In this document: piece by piece, positions 1 to 6,125 of the stretch
Position numbering within the stretch: position 1 is the stretch's first letter
Layout of the letters: every line of letters begins with the position of its first letter
Assembly: GCA_008501785.1 (NCBI GenBank)
Contig: QQUD01000540.1
Coordinates: 1-10,751, forward strand
DNA from: Chloroflexota bacterium
GTDB lineage: Bacteria; Chloroflexota; Anaerolineae; Promineifilales; Promineifilaceae
Length of the DNA stretch: 10,751 bases
Direction of reading: 5' to 3'
The notes under the pieces: model-generated
Seen by the model: the letters and a program-made list of their open reading frames with translations, nothing else
What the model was told of the DNA's origin: nothing
Database searches by the model: none
Translations under genes and position numbers: made by a program

Positions 1-288
1 ATTTCGATTGCCCGCGCTGTGCTGAAAGACCCGCCGATTTTGATTTTGGATGAGGCGACATCATCGGTGGATAATGAAACGGAAGCGGCCATTCAGCGTT
101 CAATGGAAAAGATTGTGGTGGGGCGCACCACGATTGTGATTGCGCACCGGCTGTCTACCGTGCGTAATGCGGACCGGATTTTTGTGTTGGAGAATGGGGT
201 GTTGACGGAAAACGGCCGTCACGACGATCTCGTAGCCCAAAATGGCGTTTATGCAGGTTTGTGGAAAGTGCAAACAGGTGTGCGATGA
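1..288 (+). CDS. ABC exporter, C-terminal end of the nucleotide-binding domain (5' truncated)
   Basis: The open frame runs in from the left edge and gives the last 95 residues of an ATP-binding cassette domain. It starts at ISIARA, which normally directly follows the LSGGQ signature, so the transmembrane part, Walker A and signature lie outside the window. Visible motifs are Walker B with its catalytic glutamate (ILILDEAT), the D-loop (SSVD) and the switch histidine (IAHRLS). The tail (ENGR-H-DDL, then NGVYAGLW) is typical of MsbA/multidrug-type exporters in which permease and ATPase are fused in one polypeptide. Such proteins dimerise in the inner membrane and use ATP to export lipids, drugs or peptides. 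The substrate cannot be read from this fragment. The stop codon overlaps the next start (ATGA at 285-288), so the downstream membrane protein is probably translationally coupled. Family assignment is secure; exporter subtype is inferred. Confidence 0.93.
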   Translation: MSIARAVLKDPPILILDEATSSVDNETEAAIQRSMEKIVVGRTTIVIAHRLSTVRNADRIFVLENGVLTENGRHDDLVAQNGVYAGLWKVQTGVR

Positions 289-947
289 GTTCGAAGCTGC
301 ATCAATTGTCCATTAATATTGTTGGATGGGTTTATCTAATCTATTTAGCCTTGCTGCCATCATTGGCGACGTTTGCTACGATGCGAACGTATGGCTGGTG
401 GTATGGTGACTTTAAAATAATGATTGCCTTTCTAGTGGGGATTGGGGCGGTGGGTGTGTTTGTGGCTGCGATTTGGAGCTACCAACCGCTGCCGAATTCG
501 CTGCTGCGCCTGTTGTTTTTACTGCTGGATGGACCCTTGTTTGTGCTGTTGTCGCAAGGGCGTGGGGTCAATCCGTGGGCGTTTGCGATTGAAGGGTATT
601 TGGTGGATGGAACGGCCGTTTGGCTGGCAATATTTTGGCTAGCATTGCGTTCATCTAAACCAACGCCAGGTCAGCGCAAGGCATCAATGGCCATCATGTT
701 GGCGCTGATTATGGGCATTTGGGGATTCTTCTGGCCCTATTTGCAGGCTGAGCTGACAGGTTGGCGCGTTGCTTGGCTCATGGTTGGGGCAATTGAAGGA
801 ACATTGATTCGCTATGTGCCATTTAAAAAGGAAGCTGTGCTGCGTGGCGAACAGATTGCACCGATGTTGATTGTGGTATTTGTGCTGCTGTTTATTGCTG
901 CTTTATTCGGGGGCAATGTTTTCTATGAGCTGCAAATAGGTGTATAA
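285..947 (+). CDS. Seven-segment integral membrane protein of unknown function
   Basis: A 220-residue protein whose ATG lies inside the ATGA overlap with the ABC exporter stop. An in-frame GTG at 261 would extend it by eight residues but has no advantage over the overlap start. The sequence is strongly hydrophobic. Candidate membrane segments lie at about residues 9-32, 43-66, 73-90, 98-121, 133-152, 160-178 and 190-212. Short loops carry the few charges (e.g. [12 protein letters not shown] around 121-132 and [12 protein letters not shown] around 178-189), the positive ones suggesting cytoplasmic loops. No catalytic or transporter motif is recognisable. The tight coupling to an exporter gene suggests an accessory or immunity-like membrane partner, but this is inference from position only. 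It contains an exact AACGGCCGTT decamer at 611-620, read as Gly-Thr-Ala-Val. Confidence 0.85.
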   Translation: MSSKLHQLSINIVGWVYLIYLALLPSLATFATMRTYGWWYGDFKIMIAFLVGIGAVGVFVAAIWSYQPLPNSLLRLLFLLLDGPLFVLLSQGRGVNPWAFAIEGYLVDGTAVWLAIFWLALRSSKPTPGQRKASMAIMLALIMGIWGFFWPYLQAELTGWRVAWLMVGAIEGTLIRYVPFKKEAVLRGEQIAPMLIVVFVLLFIAALFGGNVFYELQIGV

Positions 948-1021
948 ATTTATTTCTCGGAAGGTGGTTGGCAAAAATCCGTTGGTTAAGACGCGGCCTT
1001 GACCCGCTGCAAATAATTAAT

Positions 1022-1049
1022 AGGACAAAACCCTGTTTTGTCTTACGTT
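1022..1049 (+). terminator. Weak hairpin, possible terminator of the ABC exporter unit
   Basis: GACAAAA (1024-1030) pairs with TTTTGTC (1036-1042) around a five-base loop, and two further pairs are possible outside. It is followed by TTACGTTTTT. The stem is AT-rich and the U-tract is interrupted, so termination may be weak. It sits between the membrane-protein stop (947) and the next ribosome binding site. The remaining intergenic bases 948-1021 show nothing else I can name. Confidence 0.4.
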
Positions 1050-1065
1050 TTTAAAGGGAGGAATG

Positions 1066-2202
1066 ATGAATATTACAGTCTTAGGTGCAGGGTTGGTGGG
1101 GAGTGCAATTGTTAAGGATTTGGCATTGGAGGAGGGGTTTCGGGTAACGGCCGTTGATCGCAACGAACTGGCCGTGCGGCAGTTGGAAACTGTTGCGCCT
1201 GTAAAAGGTGTTGCTGCTGATTTGCGCAGCATAGACGATTTGTCGCCATTGCTGGCAGACTGTGATCTTGTGGTGTGTGCCGTGCCTGGGTTTATGGGAT
1301 TTGAGACATTGCGCAAAATCATTGAAGCGGGGAAAGATGTGGTTGATATTTCGTTTTTCCCAGAAGACCCGTTTTTGTTGGATGCGTTGGCGATGGAAAG
1401 GGGGGTAACGGCCGTTGTTGACTGCGGCGTCGCTCCCGGTTTGTCTAATGTTATTGCCGGTTACGTTGCGCAAAAATTAGATCGCGCTGATCTGTATCTT
1501 TGTTATGTCGGTGGGCTGCCCCAGGTGCGCGAATGGCCGTATGAGTACAAAGCTGTCTTTTCACCAATAGATGTGCTGGAGGAGTACACACGCCCTGCAC
1601 GATTTGTCGAATATGGGCAGGAAGTGGTGCGCTCCGCATTGACAGACATCGAACTGCTAAACTTCCCCAAAGCAGGCACACTCGAAGCTTTCAACACCGA
1701 TGGTTTACGTAGTTTAGCACGAACCATGTCTATGCCATTCATGAAAGAAAAGACATTACGATTCCCTGGTCATGCTAACCTGATGCGTGTCTTTCGAGAC
1801 AGTGGCTTTTTCCAAATGGAGCCAGTCGATGTCAATGGGCAAGCTGTTGTGCCGATAGAATTGACATCCAAACTCATCTTTGATCAATGGCAGATGAAGG
1901 AAGGCGAAGAAGATTTCACAGTGATGCAAGTAATCATAGAAGGTGAGCAAAATGGAAACAAAGTGCGTTACACCTATGATTTGTACGATGCCTTTGATCG
2001 GGAAACAAACATCACCTCAATGGCGCGTACCACTGGTTACACCTGTACCATTGTTGTCCGTCAGGTAGCTAAAGGCTTGTTTGCACGCAAAGGGATTTGC
2101 CCACCGGAATATGTTGGACAAACGGCCGGATGTTATGAAGATTTATTGGCGGAATATGCCAAACGTGGCATTCAGGTAACGGAAACGAAGACGATTTTAT
2201 AA
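1066..2202 (+). CDS. Saccharopine dehydrogenase-family NAD(P)-binding oxidoreductase
   Basis: A 378-residue protein. The N-terminus is a Rossmann fold: MNITVLGAGLVG with GxGxxG at residues 7-12, and an acidic residue at the end of the second strand (Asp31), which usually favours NAD(H) over NADP(H). The following pattern (VAADLRSIDDL, then DLVVCAVPG, then GKDVVDIS) and the VDCGVAPGLSN stretch are typical of the saccharopine dehydrogenase / lysine 6-dehydrogenase superfamily. The catalytic half follows, with EEYTRPAR around residues 168-176. Members oxidise or form C-N bonds on amino acids such as lysine or saccharopine; the substrate here is not determinable. Two ATGs are adjacent (1063 and 1066). 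The Shine-Dalgarno GGGAGG at 1056-1061 lies one base from the first and four from the second, so I prefer 1066. Two exact AACGGCCGTT decamers lie inside (1146, 1407), both read as Val-Thr-Ala-Val. It appears monocistronic. Confidence 0.88.
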   Translation: MNITVLGAGLVGSAIVKDLALEEGFRVTAVDRNELAVRQLETVAPVKGVAADLRSIDDLSPLLADCDLVVCAVPGFMGFETLRKIIEAGKDVVDISFFPEDPFLLDALAMERGVTAVVDCGVAPGLSNVIAGYVAQKLDRADLYLCYVGGLPQVREWPYEYKAVFSPIDVLEEYTRPARFVEYGQEVVRSALTDIELLNFPKAGTLEAFNTDGLRSLARTMSMPFMKEKTLRFPGHANLMRVFRDSGFFQMEPVDVNGQAVVPIELTSKLIFDQWQMKEGEEDFTVMQVIIEGEQNGNKVRYTYDLYDAFDRETNITSMARTTGYTCTIVVRQVAKGLFARKGICPPEYVGQTAGCYEDLLAEYAKRGIQVTETKTIL

Positions 2203-2213
2203 CCCAGGCATGT

Positions 2214-2280
2214 AGGGGCGGGATGGCGCGGCATTGCTTTAATAGAGCAAATCACCTTATCTCCGCGCCATCTCGCCCTG
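2214..2280. terminator. Long inverted repeat between convergent genes, probable bidirectional terminator or REP-like element
   Basis: GGGCGGGATGGCGCGG (2216-2231) pairs with CCGCGCCATCTCGCCC (2263-2278) with only one G-T wobble. The 31-base interior holds a smaller stem (TTGCTTT at 2234-2240 with AGAGCAA at 2244-2250). It lies between the 3' ends of the dehydrogenase (+) and the amidase (-). A partial third copy of the right-arm motif (GGGCGAGATA) follows at 2295-2304. No clean T-tract follows the main stem on either strand, so an interspersed repeat element is as likely as a classical terminator. Confidence 0.55.
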
Positions 2281-2320
2281 ACGTATTGGTAAAAGGGCGA
2301 GATAGACTAAAACAAAGCGT

Positions 2321-3796
2321 TTAGATCGATTCCAAAAATTGAGGAGGTTGCCTTGTTTGTGTTGCTTGCTCAAATGCATATGCTAGCCGAATGAGCGTCG
2401 GTTCCTGATAGGCATCACCGAAAAAGGAAAGTCCAATTGGTAGCTGTTGAATATATCCAGCAGGGACAGTGATGTGTGGATATCCTGCAACGGCAGCCGC
2501 AGAAGAGCAGCCACCCCCGTAATGATCCCCGTTGATCCAGTCGGTGAGCCACGCGGGGCCGTTGGTGGGGGCGATGATGGCGTCTAGTTGATGGGCATTT
2601 AACGTGGCATTGATGCCTTCGTTACGTGCCAATCGATGATTGGTGGCTAAGGCTTCTTGATAGACGGTGTCCGATAGCGGTCCTTTTTCTTGCGCTTGTA
2701 GAAATAGCTCTTGCCCAAAATGGGGCATAACTTGTGCCTGGTGCTGCTCGTTAAATGTAATCAGGTCTTGTAGTGTGCGTGTGTCAATAGTTCGGCTGAG
2801 TCCGGCAAGATATTGATTAAGACCATGTTTGAATTCGTATAACAAGACTTCCTTTTCTGTTTTGCCGTGTTGTTTGGCGGTCTCGATATTGGCTGGATCA
2901 ACGATGATCGCACCAAGTTGGCGCATCACCTCAATTGCTTGTTCAATAATTGCGTCAACCTGAGGATGGAAGCCAAAGTAGTTTCGAGCGACGCCGATGC
3001 GTGCGCCACGCAGGCCATTTTTGTCTAGGAATGGGGTGTAGTTGGGGGGGAAACGGCCGTTACTCTCCCCCGTCATCTCATCTTGTTCATCTACCCCCGT
3101 TAATGCACCCAGCAAAACAACCGCATCTGTCACCGTGCGGGCCATCGGTCCAGCCGTATCCTGACTGTGCGCAATCGGCACAATACCTGCTCGACTGACC
3201 AATCCCACGGTTGGTTTAATCCCAACAATACCATTCACGCCAGATGGACACACAATCGACCCATCCGTTTCCGTCCCGATGGCGGCTGCACAAAGATTGG
3301 CAGCAACCGCCACGGCCGATCCGGAGCTGGAACCACATGTGTTGCGATCAAGCACATATGGATTGCGGGTTTGCCCCCCAACACTGCTCCATCCGCTGGT
3401 TGAACGTGTTGAACGAAAGTTCGCCCATTCACTTAAATTGGCCTTGCCTAAAATAATCGCTCCCGCATCTTGCAGCTTTTTTGTGACGGTGGCGTCTTGA
3501 AAGGGTAATGAATTGGCTAATGCTTGTGAACCGGCTGTTGTCGGCATTGTTGTCGTGTCGATATTGTCCTTCAGCAAAATAGGGATGCCGTGCAGTGGGC
3601 CGCGTGCTCCTTGTTTTGTGCGTTCAATATCTAAAGCTGTTGCTATTTTCAGTGCATCTGGGTTGGTGCAGATAACGGCGTTGAGTGATGGGTTCAGCGT
3701 TTCAATTTGAGTCAGAAATGAAGAAACGAGTGCATGAGATGAAAGGGTACCGGTGGTCATTCTTTCTTGTAATTCTGAAATTGTTAATTCGAGCAT
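2321..3796 (-). CDS. Amidase signature (AS) family hydrolase, peptide-amidase-like
   Basis: A 491-residue member of the Ser-cisSer-Lys amidases, which hydrolyse amide bonds through an acyl-enzyme. The catalytic lysine is Lys76 in HGIPILLKDNID. The cis-serine lies in the Ser-rich CGSSSGSA (Ser156/157), and the nucleophile is Ser180 in GTETDGSIVCPS. Several stretches, such as NLSEWANFRS (120-129), GGQTRNPY (140-147) and SQDTAGPMART in the middle, are what I associate with the peptide-amidase branch (deamidation of C-terminal peptide amides) rather than with GatA. This sub-assignment is from memory of the family. Start choice: the frame is open to a GTG at 3826, but the ATG at 3796 has AAAGGG seven bases upstream and begins MLELTISELQ, the usual family start. 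There is no signal peptide, so it is probably cytoplasmic. It is the last gene of a probable minus-strand unit, 82 bases after the PIG-L gene. An exact AACGGCCGTT lies at 3052, read as Asn-Gly-Arg. Confidence 0.92.
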   Translation of the reverse strand: MLELTISELQERMTTGTLSSHALVSSFLTQIETLNPSLNAVICTNPDALKIATALDIERTKQGARGPLHGIPILLKDNIDTTTMPTTAGSQALANSLPFQDATVTKKLQDAGAIILGKANLSEWANFRSTRSTSGWSSVGGQTRNPYVLDRNTCGSSSGSAVAVAANLCAAAIGTETDGSIVCPSGVNGIVGIKPTVGLVSRAGIVPIAHSQDTAGPMARTVTDAVVLLGALTGVDEQDEMTGESNGRFPPNYTPFLDKNGLRGARIGVARNYFGFHPQVDAIIEQAIEVMRQLGAIIVDPANIETAKQHGKTEKEVLLYEFKHGLNQYLAGLSRTIDTRTLQDLITFNEQHQAQVMPHFGQELFLQAQEKGPLSDTVYQEALATNHRLARNEGINATLNAHQLDAIIAPTNGPAWLTDWINGDHYGGGCSSAAAVAGYPHITVPAGYIQQLPIGLSFFGDAYQEPTLIRLAYAFEQATQTRQPPQFLESI

Positions 3797-3878
3797 TTGA
3801 AAACCCTTTTGTATCATCTGCGTCACAATCTGTGTTATTTGCGTTTGCTTCTTTCTCCGAAAACCGTTTACCGATTAC

Positions 3879-4730
3879 TTAGCGTATAAGATTTGCAAAC
3901 AAGTCATCTAACATCAAACCATTGGCTGGTTGCGGATAGGCTAGTGCAAAATATTCGTGTGTGAAGATGTCCGCAAATTCACTGTCTGAGAGTTGGCGAA
4001 ATACACTTTGGGAACCAAATTGGGTGGCATGGCAGTGAAATGCTGTCCATTTGCGACGAAATGTATGACGCATATCGATACGGCATTGAAAATTGCTGTC
4101 GGGCCACGCTTTTTCCCGTCGTTTATCAATATTTTTAAAAAAGCCTGTGTCTAGTCCCTTGGCGTCCATCTTTGCTTTCATGGCGTCGAAGGTGAAAAGG
4201 CGCAGGAGTGGATAAAATAGGCGTGATGCTTGCCAGGCTGATCCTAGTTCAGGATGGTAGCTGCTATCAGCAGCAGCAGTGAGGGCTGCATGGGCATGTT
4301 TGTGAATGGTGATGTGATCGGGATGTCCGTACCCGCCATACGGTTCAAAGGTGAGCATGACTTGCGGGCGTAAACGACGAATGATTTTCACTAATCGAGG
4401 CACAACGTCATCAATCAATGAATTGACATAAGCTTTTGGGTGCTGGTTATCTTCTGTACCGGCCATGCCAGAGTCGCGGTAGTCGAGAAAGTGTACTTTT
4501 TTGATGCCAAGGGTGTGGGCTGCGCACAGCATTTCTTGTTCACGCACGGCCCCCAAGTTGGCTGGAGTGGCATCGATTTCTGGTGCAATTTCACCCGCTT
4601 CACCGCGTGTGGCACAGACCCATTCAATGAGTGCGCCTTCTTGTGCATAGTGAGCGATGGTGCCACCTGGTCCAAGAATTTCATCATCAGGATGGGCATA
4701 GAGTCCGAGTAAACGTTTGGTTGAGGGCAT
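3879..4730 (-). CDS. PIG-L/LmbE-family zinc N-deacetylase
   Basis: A 283-residue protein with both zinc-site motifs of the family: AHPDDE (His13, Asp16 as ligands, Asp15 as likely general base) and GHPDH (third ligand His139 within 135-139). The family removes the acetyl group from N-acetylglucosamine-type conjugates (MshB, BshB, GlcNAc-PI de-N-acetylase) or acts on related amides. The exact substrate is not visible. The C-terminal third, with Trp/Arg-rich segments, is longer than in minimal LmbE proteins and may shape the substrate pocket. The ATG at 4730 has AAGGA six bases upstream. The lipoprotein gene ends 24 bases before this start and the amidase follows 82 bases after the stop, all on the same strand, so co-transcription is likely. 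There is no signal peptide. Confidence 0.93.
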   Translation of the reverse strand: MPSTKRLLGLYAHPDDEILGPGGTIAHYAQEGALIEWVCATRGEAGEIAPEIDATPANLGAVREQEMLCAAHTLGIKKVHFLDYRDSGMAGTEDNQHPKAYVNSLIDDVVPRLVKIIRRLRPQVMLTFEPYGGYGHPDHITIHKHAHAALTAAADSSYHPELGSAWQASRLFYPLLRLFTFDAMKAKMDAKGLDTGFFKNIDKRREKAWPDSNFQCRIDMRHTFRRKWTAFHCHATQFGSQSVFRQLSDSEFADIFTHEYFALAYPQPANGLMLDDLFANLIR

Positions 4731-4754
4731 AGGAGGTCCTTTTTTGTTGGAAAT

Positions 4755-4928
4755 TTATTGGGTAATTTCTTGAAGAATGGGGCGTAGGGTAACGGCCGTT
4801 TTCACACCAAAATATCGCTCAATAACGTCACCATCAACAACATCGCCGTCATTACTGTTTACACAAGCTGTCAATACTAATGCCAACGCTGCGATGATTG
4901 GTAAAGTTTTCAAAATAAAATCTTTCAT
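4755..4928 (-). CDS. Small lipoprotein, 57 residues
   Basis: A short gene starting at the ATG 4926-4928 (minus), with a good ribosome binding site (GGAGA, eight bases upstream). The product starts MKDFILKTLP, continues with a hydrophobic core IIAALALVL, and reaches a clear lipobox Leu-Thr-Ala-Cys at residues 19-22. Signal peptidase II would leave a 36-residue lipid-anchored peptide beginning CVNSNDGDVVDGDV, rich in Asp, and ending PILQEITQ. It would be exported and membrane-anchored. No domain is recognised. Its stop lies 24 bases before the PIG-L deacetylase start, so it heads that transcription unit. It contains an exact AACGGCCGTT at 4791-4800, read as Lys-Thr-Ala-Val. The combination of RBS, signal peptide, lipobox and operon position makes it a convincing gene; its function is unknown. 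Confidence 0.75.
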   Translation of the reverse strand: MKDFILKTLPIIAALALVLTACVNSNDGDVVDGDVIERYFGVKTAVTLRPILQEITQ

Positions 4929-5065
4929 TCGCAAATCTCCAAATGCTTTTACAGAGATTGTTTGAATATAGCAGATGATCCAGTGTTTTAAAAAATTCTC
5001 GAAAGTATATTGATTTTAGGTGTGAGTGGTTGTCGTTTGTTTGAATTGGGGCAGGGGAAACGGCC
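4929..5065. promoter_or_regulatory. Divergent intergenic region, candidate promoter for the lipoprotein unit
   Basis: This AT-rich stretch separates divergent genes. On the minus strand a TATATT box (4965-4970) lies about 37 bases before the lipoprotein ATG, with a poor -35 (TTTTAA) 17 bases further upstream. On the plus strand TATATT at 5006-5011 could serve the small 5066 gene, again with a weak -35. Both are visual matches only. Confidence 0.3.
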
Positions 5066-5251
5066 GTGTTTACAAAAGTTCATACAGTCCTATATGAACT
5101 GATGCTGAATGGGAATATGCCTTTGCAGGACCGCATGGGACAAATGCAGTTGACTTTGGTTGAGTCATTGGTTGCCAAGGGTGAAATTTCCCAAAATAAA
5201 GCTGATACATTTAACGACGTTCATAATCGTCTGATTTCGACTGGATTATGA
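5066..5251 (+). CDS. Small helical protein, 61 residues, function unknown
   Basis: The frame starts at a GTG (5066) preceded by AGGGG with eight bases of spacing, and gives a polar, helix-prone protein. It starts MFTKVHTVLYELML and contains LTLVESLVAKGEISQNKAD, ending FNDVHNRLISTGL. The C-terminal half has the regular hydrophobic spacing of a two-helix bundle. There is no signal peptide, membrane segment or recognised motif. The GTG start and part of the spacer lie in a near-copy of the iterated palindrome (AACGGCCGTG, 5059-5068). ATG codons further in (e.g. at residue 13, MLNGNM) are alternative starts without a better RBS. It is convergent with the receiver gene ending at 5363, and its stop codon is inside an inverted repeat. 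Likely real, but this rests on RBS and composition only. Confidence 0.6.
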   Translation: MFTKVHTVLYELMLNGNMPLQDRMGQMQLTLVESLVAKGEISQNKADTFNDVHNRLISTGL

Positions 5252-5300
5252 ACCTGAAGAAATTAATTGGTAATCGGAAAGTGTGTAACTTCAGGTTCAT
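5248..5300. terminator. 12-bp perfect inverted repeat spanning the stop of the small gene
   Basis: ATGAACCTGAAG (5248-5259) pairs perfectly with CTTCAGGTTCAT (5289-5300) around a 29-base loop. The left arm includes the TGA stop of the 5066 gene. There is no T-tract, so intrinsic termination is uncertain. It lies between convergent genes and could protect 3' ends of transcripts. A second repeat (GGCGTTTT 5304-5311 with AAAACGCC 5343-5350) follows at once. Confidence 0.45.
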
Positions 5301-5362
5301 TAAGGCGTTTTAGGCACCTGTTTGATTACCTTATTATTTTTGAAAACGCCATCATGCAGTGA

Positions 5363-5737
5363 TTACGCCATCACGCTAAATTGAGCAAGTACAGAAAATA
5401 GTGCAGTTGATGATATGGGTTTCTGTAACCAATCATCACATTGCTTACACATCGCCAGTGCCTCCTCTCGTAGCTGGCGCACATGTGAAATACCAACAAT
5501 CGGGACAGATTCCAAATGTGGGTATTTTCGCAATGCTTCTGCCATACTGGCAGCATGTATCATTGGACTGTTAAAATCTAACAGAATCAAGTCAGGATTA
5601 ATTTCTAGAGCAATGGTAATCGCATCTTTTTCACTACTTGCTTCAAACACTTGAACACGCGGTGCTTTCAAGTAAAGTGAATTGCGTACAGACATGGCGG
5701 TGATTCGGCTGCTATCAATGATCAGTAAACGATTCAT
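5363..5737 (-). CDS. Stand-alone CheY-like receiver protein with degenerate acidic pocket
   Basis: A 124-residue single receiver domain. The phosphoacceptor is Asp54 in LILLDFNSP, the Thr/Ser position is Ser84 (VGIS) and the conserved lysine is Lys106 (WLQKPIS). The usual pair of Mg-binding acids after strand 1 is reduced to Asp8-Ser9 (LLIIDSSRI), so metal binding and phosphorylation may be altered. The open frame extends upstream to 5812, but the ATG at 5737 has AGGGA about six bases upstream and starts the fold correctly (MNRLLIID). There is no DNA-binding or enzymatic output domain. It starts 10 bases after the stop of the canonical receiver gene, so the two are in one operon with the TPR gene. 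The paired receivers suggest a phosphorelay or competition for one kinase that is encoded elsewhere. Confidence 0.87.
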   Translation of the reverse strand: MNRLLIIDSSRITAMSVRNSLYLKAPRVQVFEASSEKDAITIALEINPDLILLDFNSPMIHAASMAEALRKYPHLESVPIVGISHVRQLREEALAMCKQCDDWLQKPISSTALFSVLAQFSVMA

Positions 5738-5747
5738 AATTTTCCCT

Positions 5748-6125
5748 TTATGTAGACTGTTGAGGTGTTGGTTGCAGCCGTCGGGCCAGATGGTGTACTT
5801 GAGCGTATTCAACAGGCTTTGTCAAGACAAAATCTGCATTCATCTCTAATTTGGCATCAATTGCTTTGCCATAACCGGTGATAATAACGACACGTGTTGA
5901 CTTCAACCGGTCATCTTCTCGAATAAATTGCAAAATTTCTTGTCCAGAAATGTCCGGTAAATTGAGATCAAGAAAAATAAGGTCCGGTGTGTTCACACGC
6001 AACCTTGCCAGGGCAGTTTGCCCATCAATTGCCGATTGTGTTTTGTATTCAGCGTCTTCCAACACGAAACAAAAGAACTCGGAAATATGTATATCATCTT
6101 CAATTACGAGCGCTAATGGTTTCAT
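5748..6125 (-). CDS. Stand-alone CheY-like response regulator receiver
   Basis: A 125-residue canonical receiver: acidic pair Asp10-Asp11 (LVIEDD), phosphoacceptor Asp53 (IFLDLNLPD), Thr83 (VVIITGYG), and Lys103-Pro104 (LTKPV). It has all residues needed for phosphotransfer from a histidine kinase but no output domain, so it must act through a protein partner. The start ATG shares one base with the stop of the upstream TPR gene (TAATG at 6123-6127), a classic coupling arrangement. This makes the TPR protein the most obvious candidate partner, although this is inference. The C-terminal tail (RRLQPTPQQST) is short and polar. Confidence 0.93.
   Translation of the reverse strand: MKPLALVIEDDIHISEFFCFVLEDAEYKTQSAIDGQTALARLRVNTPDLIFLDLNLPDISGQEILQFIREDDRLKSTRVVIITGYGKAIDAKLEMNADFVLTKPVEYAQVHHLARRLQPTPQQST

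Noticed and set aside
1017..1742. Several minus-strand frames opposite the dehydrogenase gene
   Set aside because: Shadows of a well-supported dehydrogenase. Compositions are unlike proteins and starts lack RBS.
3797..3826. N-terminal extension of the amidase to the GTG at 3826
   Set aside because: No RBS precedes the GTG, whereas the ATG at 3796 has AAAGGG at good spacing and gives the usual family N-terminus.
4777..4965. 62-codon plus-strand frame
   Set aside because: It lies opposite the lipoprotein gene, which has an RBS, signal peptide and lipobox; the plus frame has none of these.
5738..5812. N-terminal extension of the second receiver
   Set aside because: It would overlap the upstream receiver gene and add 25 residues before the first strand. 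The ATG at 5737 has a good RBS.
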